Shown here: one piece after another, positions 7,043-10,112 of the stretch
How the letters are laid out: each line of letters opens with the position of its first letter
Numbering within the stretch: the first letter of the stretch is position 1
Assembly (NCBI GenBank): GCA_001871075.1
Contig: MNUP01000102.1
Coordinates: 1-10,112, forward strand
DNA length: 10,112 nt
Reading direction: 5' to 3'
From: Candidatus Desantisbacteria bacterium CG1_02_49_89
GTDB lineage: Bacteria > Desantisbacteria > UBA1551
The notes under the pieces: generated by a model
What the model saw: the letters and a program-made list of their open reading frames with translations, nothing else
Told to the model about the DNA's origin: nothing
The model's database searches: none
Made by a program: the position numbers and the translations under genes

Positions 7043-7127
7043 CTCGCCAAACTTACTTCACCTGTCTGCCTATGTTTCGCTCGTAATTAGCTGATTTACC
7101 ACTAAAAATATAAAAACAACAAAAAAC

Positions 7128-7156
7128 TTGACTTTTGAGTGATTATATGGTATATT
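7128..7156 (+). promoter_or_regulatory. Sigma-70-type promoter of hsdM
   Basis: TTGACT at 7128-7133 and TATATT at 7151-7156 are separated by exactly 17 bases. Each is one mismatch from consensus. The region is AT-rich and leads into a ribosome binding site and the hsdM start. It is the best promoter match in the window and suggests that the defence genes form their own transcription unit. Confidence 0.75.
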
Positions 7157-7157
7157 C

Positions 7158-7190
7158 ATAAGTGATAGCAGTATTACTTATCTAATAAGT
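7158..7190 (+). promoter_or_regulatory. ATAAGT/ACTTAT repeat, possible operator or leader hairpin
   Basis: ATAAGT at 7158-7163, its complement ACTTAT at 7176-7181 and ATAAGT again at 7185-7190 lie just after the -10 box. The second and third can form a 6-bp stem with a 3-base loop just upstream of the ribosome binding site. The first and second can pair in a competing stem. A role as operator or leader structure is inferred only. Confidence 0.4.
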
Positions 7191-7193
7191 TAT

Positions 7194-7198
7194 GGAGG
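7194..7198 (+). promoter_or_regulatory. Ribosome binding site of hsdM
   Basis: GGAGG ends seven bases before ATG 7206. An out-of-frame ATG at 7201 lies too close to be used. Confidence 0.85.
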
Positions 7199-7205
7199 TT
7201 ATGCT

Positions 7206-8957
7206 ATGAAATGGCTTGAAAGTAGATATTCAGTTCTCTGGCAGGAATTCAAAAACAAGCCTTTTAGGATAGAAGAAGCGGAGAAAGTATTAAAGGAAAA
7301 ATTTAAAGAAGGAAAAGGCCAGGTAAATGTTGTTCTTTCTGAATTCCGCAAAGAAAAATGGCTGGATGCGGAACTTGACCCAGCTGATGCAAGAAAAAGA
7401 ATATATAAACTGATAGAAAATAAAGAATTACTGCGCGATCCTTCCTTATTAAATAGCGGGCCCTTGACAAGGGCAGACCTTGAAGGTCTGCTAAAAAGAG
7501 CTGCCGACTTGATCAGGACAAGGGTTGATTATTCCTTTATATTATTGCTGCTTTTTTATAAGCGCATTAGCGATAAGTGGCATAAGGAATTTGAAGAAGC
7601 GTATAAAGAAGCTCTTGATGATGGGTTAGATGAGAAAGAGGCGGAAGAAGAAGCCCAGAAATCAATGTATCACGATTTTGACATACCGAAAAAATTTTTG
7701 TGGGAAAACATACGAAAAGAACCTGTTAAACTCTCGGAAAACTTTTCTCGCGCGATGAAAGTGCTGGGAGAGAATAACCCGGAATTAAGGGATGCCTTTG
7801 AAAATATTGACTTCATCCAGTTTGCAAATAATCCTGAAAACGCCGAAATATTAAGGCAGCTTGTGGAATTATTCAGCGCGAAACCTCTTTACGATGTTTC
7901 GCCTGATATACTTGGAGATGCTTACGAATGGATCCTGAAATATTTCGCTCCGCAAAAAGCGAAAGAAGGCGAGGTTTATACCCCGAGGGAAGTAATAAAA
8001 CTTATAGTTGAAATACTCAATCCCAAACCGGAAGAAAGCGTTTATGACCCTGCCTGTGGTTCAGCTGGTATGCTTATTTGCTCTTACCAGCATATTGAGG
8101 AAAAATTCAGCAGGGACAAAGCCGATAAACTATTTTTATCAGGGCAGGAAGCAAACCATAAGACTTTAGCTCTTGCGAAGATGAACCTTTACATCCACGA
8201 TATAAGAAACGCGCAGCTTGTTCTCGGAGATACTCTGCTATACCCAAAATTTAAAAAGGGCAATGGTTTAAAGAAATTCAATGTCGTGATAGCAAATCCT
8301 CCCTGGAACCAGGACGGCTACGAGGAAGAAGTCCTTAAGAAAGGCGAATTTGTAAGCGACAGGTTTACTTATGGTTTTATTTCAAGGCAATCTGCTGATT
8401 GGGCATGGATCCAGCACATGCTGTTTTCTGCGGATGGGAAAAACGGCAGGATTGGTGTGGTTATTGACAATGGTGCTTTATTTAGGGGCGGGAAAGAACA
8501 GGCAATAAGGGCTGGTGTGCTCAACGAAGATTTGATAGAATCTGTCTTGCTTCTTCCTGAAAAGTTATTTTACAATACGGGTGCTCCAGGAGGTATAATA
8601 ATTTTGAATAAGAAAAAACCAAAAGAAAGAAAGGAGAAAATTCTATTTATAAATTCTTCTAATGATTACGAACAGCATCCTGATGTAAGAAAACTGAATC
8701 GGCTTGGTCAGCAGCATATAAAGAAGATTGTAGATGCCTATAATGAATTTAAGGAAATAGAAGGCTATTCACGCGCTGTTTCTCTGGACGAGATCAAGGG
8801 GAATGATTATAACCTGAATGTCACGCTCTATGTATTTCCTGAAGAAGAAGTTGAGCAAATTAATATAGAAAAAGAATGGTCAGAATTAAAGAGCTTGGAA
8901 AGCGAAATTCAGGCAACTGAGAGTAAAATTGAAGGTTATCTTAAAGAAATAAAGTAA
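7206..8957 (+). CDS. hsdM: Type I restriction-modification N6-adenine methyltransferase subunit (HsdM)
   Basis: This 583-residue protein should transfer a methyl group from SAM to adenine at a site chosen by an HsdS partner. Residues ~90-230 match the helical HsdM N-terminal domain (LLFYKRISDKWHKEFEEA). GEVYTPREV (255-263) precedes the methyltransferase core. DPACGSAGM (281-289) is the SAM-binding motif and NPPW (364-367) the catalytic motif IV. The last ~35 residues are a charged helix likely to form a coiled coil. It is longer than the ~530 residues of classical HsdM because of an extra ~85-residue N-terminal segment that resembles a winged helix (residues ~1-70). The sequence is more AT-rich than the glycan genes, which suggests acquisition by transfer. 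The next gene begins 11 bases after its stop, so the two are probably co-transcribed. HsdS and HsdR are not in view. Confidence 0.92.
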   Translation: MKWLESRYSVLWQEFKNKPFRIEEAEKVLKEKFKEGKGQVNVVLSEFRKEKWLDAELDPADARKRIYKLIENKELLRDPSLLNSGPLTRADLEGLLKRAADLIRTRVDYSFILLLLFYKRISDKWHKEFEEAYKEALDDGLDEKEAEEEAQKSMYHDFDIPKKFLWENIRKEPVKLSENFSRAMKVLGENNPELRDAFENIDFIQFANNPENAEILRQLVELFSAKPLYDVSPDILGDAYEWILKYFAPQKAKEGEVYTPREVIKLIVEILNPKPEESVYDPACGSAGMLICSYQHIEEKFSRDKADKLFLSGQEANHKTLALAKMNLYIHDIRNAQLVLGDTLLYPKFKKGNGLKKFNVVIANPPWNQDGYEEEVLKKGEFVSDRFTYGFISRQSADWAWIQHMLFSADGKNGRIGVVIDNGALFRGGKEQAIRAGVLNEDLIESVLLLPEKLFYNTGAPGGIIILNKKKPKERKEKILFINSSNDYEQHPDVRKLNRLGQQHIKKIVDAYNEFKEIEGYSRAVSLDEIKGNDYNLNVTLYVFPEEEVEQINIEKEWSELKSLESEIQATESKIEGYLKEIK

Positions 8958-8968
8958 AGGATTTAAAA

Positions 8969-10112
8969 ATGTCGAAATATAAAATATTCGTAAGCGGTGT
9001 GCAGAAAGAGTTAAAACAGGAACGCAGGGCGATCAAGGATTTTATCATAAACGACGCCCTTCTTTCCGAATATTTTGATGTTTTTCTTTTTGAGGATGCC
9101 CCAGCAAAAAGCAAACCAGCCGAGAAGTCCTATCTGAAAGAGGTAAAAAAGAGCGACATATATATGGGATTGCTTGGTATAAAATATGGCAGTTCTGTTA
9201 AGAGCAAAATATCGCCTACTAAGGCTGAATTCTGCGAAGCCCGGAAATTACATAAAACAATCCTATTTTATATCAAAGGTGAGAATGGCGCCAATGACAA
9301 AAAGCGCGAAGAAGGGGTCCAAAAGCTTATTAAAGAGGTTAAGGATTCTAAAAGCGGTTTTAGCTATAAAAGATTTACCGATGCTGGAAATCTTACGCGT
9401 TTAGTTTATGCAAGTATGATTGAATTTCTGAAAGAAAAGGGTATTGTGGGCCGCGGCGCCTTTGACGAACGAATTTGCGTGGATGCCGCGCTTGACGATA
9501 TCGACGAAGAAAAGGTTAGGTGGTTTGTCCGTGCTGCCAGAAATGCCAGGAAATTTCCGCTTGATATCAATACACCTATTAGGGATGTTCTAACTCATTT
9601 AAATCTATTGCGGGAAGGCAAGTTGACTAATGCCGCGATCCTGCTTTTTGGGAAAAATCCGCATCGGTTCTTCCTGCAGGCAGAAGTTAAATGCATTCAG
9701 CTGCCGGGCACGGAAGTGCATAAGCCGTTTCCGTCATATAAGGTCTATAGCGATAATCTGTTTGAGCAGGTGGATAAATCCGTTGGTTTTGTGCTGGATA
9801 TTATAAAGCAGGCGGTTATCCAGCAGGAGCATACCCCGCAATTCAAACGCCCTTTTGAAATCCCTGTTTTTGCAATTGAGGAAGCGATAGTCAATGCCGT
9901 GGCTCATAGAAATTACAATGTCACGTCCGGCGTCCAGGTTATGGTATTTACTGACCGTGTTGAGGTGTGGAATTCCGGCAGTCTTCCGCCGGAGCTGACC
10001 GTTGAGGACCTTAAAAAAACGCATACATCGTTTCCCGCAAACCCGCTTCTTGCCAACGTGCTTTATCTGGCAGACTATATTCAAAGGGCAGGAACAGGAA
10101 CGCTTGAAATGG
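8969..10112 (+). CDS. DUF4062-like plus GHKL-ATPase-like protein, cut by window end
   Basis: The frame is open from ATG 8969 to the end of the window (381 codons), so the 3' part is missing. AAAGG at 8956-8960 serves as ribosome binding site. Residues ~3-105 resemble DUF4062: YKIFVSGVQKELKQERRAI at the start, then KKSDIYMGLLGIKYG (60-74) and a SPTKAEFCEARKLHKTILF stretch. This is a Rossmann-like domain common in defence and signalling proteins. Residues ~160-300 resemble the linker found in RecG-like/AlbA_2 proteins. From ~300, EEAIVNAVAHRNY (304-316), DRVEVWNSGSLPP (329-341) and NPLLANVLYLADYIQRAGTGT (split at L362; 358-378) match the HATPase_c_4 type of GHKL ATP-binding fold. Here DUF4062 occupies the place usually held by AlbA_2. 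Its position directly after hsdM suggests an accessory role in the restriction-modification locus. Its biochemical activity is unknown. Confidence 0.82.
   Translation, partial: MSKYKIFVSGVQKELKQERRAIKDFIINDALLSEYFDVFLFEDAPAKSKPAEKSYLKEVKKSDIYMGLLGIKYGSSVKSKISPTKAEFCEARKLHKTILFYIKGENGANDKKREEGVQKLIKEVKDSKSGFSYKRFTDAGNLTRLVYASMIEFLKEKGIVGRGAFDERICVDAALDDIDEEKVRWFVRAARNARKFPLDINTPIRDVLTHLNLLREGKLTNAAILLFGKNPHRFFLQAEVKCIQLPGTEVHKPFPSYKVYSDNLFEQVDKSVGFVLDIIKQAVIQQEHTPQFKRPFEIPVFAIEEAIVNAVAHRNYNVTSGVQVMVFTDRVEVWNSGSLPPELTVEDLKKTHTSFPANPLLANVLYLADYIQRAGTGTLEM

Noticed and set aside
9186-9404. Short plus-strand frame of 72 codons
   Set aside because: It is an alternate frame inside the DUF4062-like gene that begins at 8969 and remains open to the window end.
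9734-10084. Minus-strand frame of 116 codons near the window end
   Set aside because: It lies antisense to the GHKL-ATPase-like coding region, which has clear motifs. It shows no family features of its own.

Overview
The window reads as a chromosomal stretch from an uncultured, probably anaerobic bacterium. The evidence is an oxygen-independent (radical SAM) sulfatase maturase next to Cys-type sulfatases and a GH78 rhamnosidase-like enzyme. Together with repeat-rich intergenic DNA, this recalls PVC-type or Omnitrophota-like metagenome genomes. That placement is a low-confidence inference; no rRNA or other marker gene is present.

Positions 1-7000 hold a sulfated-glycan locus with every gene on the + strand. 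The order is a GH78 alpha-L-rhamnosidase-like protein (79-2406), sulfatase 1 with a CLPSR active-site motif (2655-4139), sulfatase 2 with a CAPAR motif and a one-base frameshift near 4424 (4337-5658), and an anSME-type radical SAM/SPASM sulfatase maturase (5899-6981). The maturase would turn the motif cysteine of each sulfatase into formylglycine. The sulfatases would remove sulfate esters and the GH78 enzyme would release rhamnose. The target could be a sulfated rhamnose-containing glycan of the ulvan type, but this is inferred from the gene set. None of these proteins shows an obvious signal peptide.

The gaps between these genes are 200-250 bp and have unusual structure. A 140-bp inverted repeat (139 of 140 bases match by hand alignment) flanks the two sulfatase genes (2491-2630 and 5687-5826). 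The repeat and the gap between the sulfatases are patchworks of short tandem words (CACGAA, GTAAACT, CACAGGTTAA, GTTGAYAC, ACGATG), partly in the same order. A second, outer pair of short palindromic repeats in opposite orientation (13-46 and 7010-7042) brackets the whole glycan locus.

From about 7045 the sequence looks more AT-rich and the content changes to defence. A well-formed promoter (7128-7156) leads to a type I restriction-modification methyltransferase (hsdM-like, 7206-8957) with an extra N-terminal segment that looks like a winged helix. Eleven bases later comes a gene cut by the window end (8969-10112). It joins an N-terminal DUF4062-like domain to a GHKL-type ATPase region of the kind usually paired with AlbA_2 domains. 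HsdS and HsdR are not in the window and would be expected downstream.
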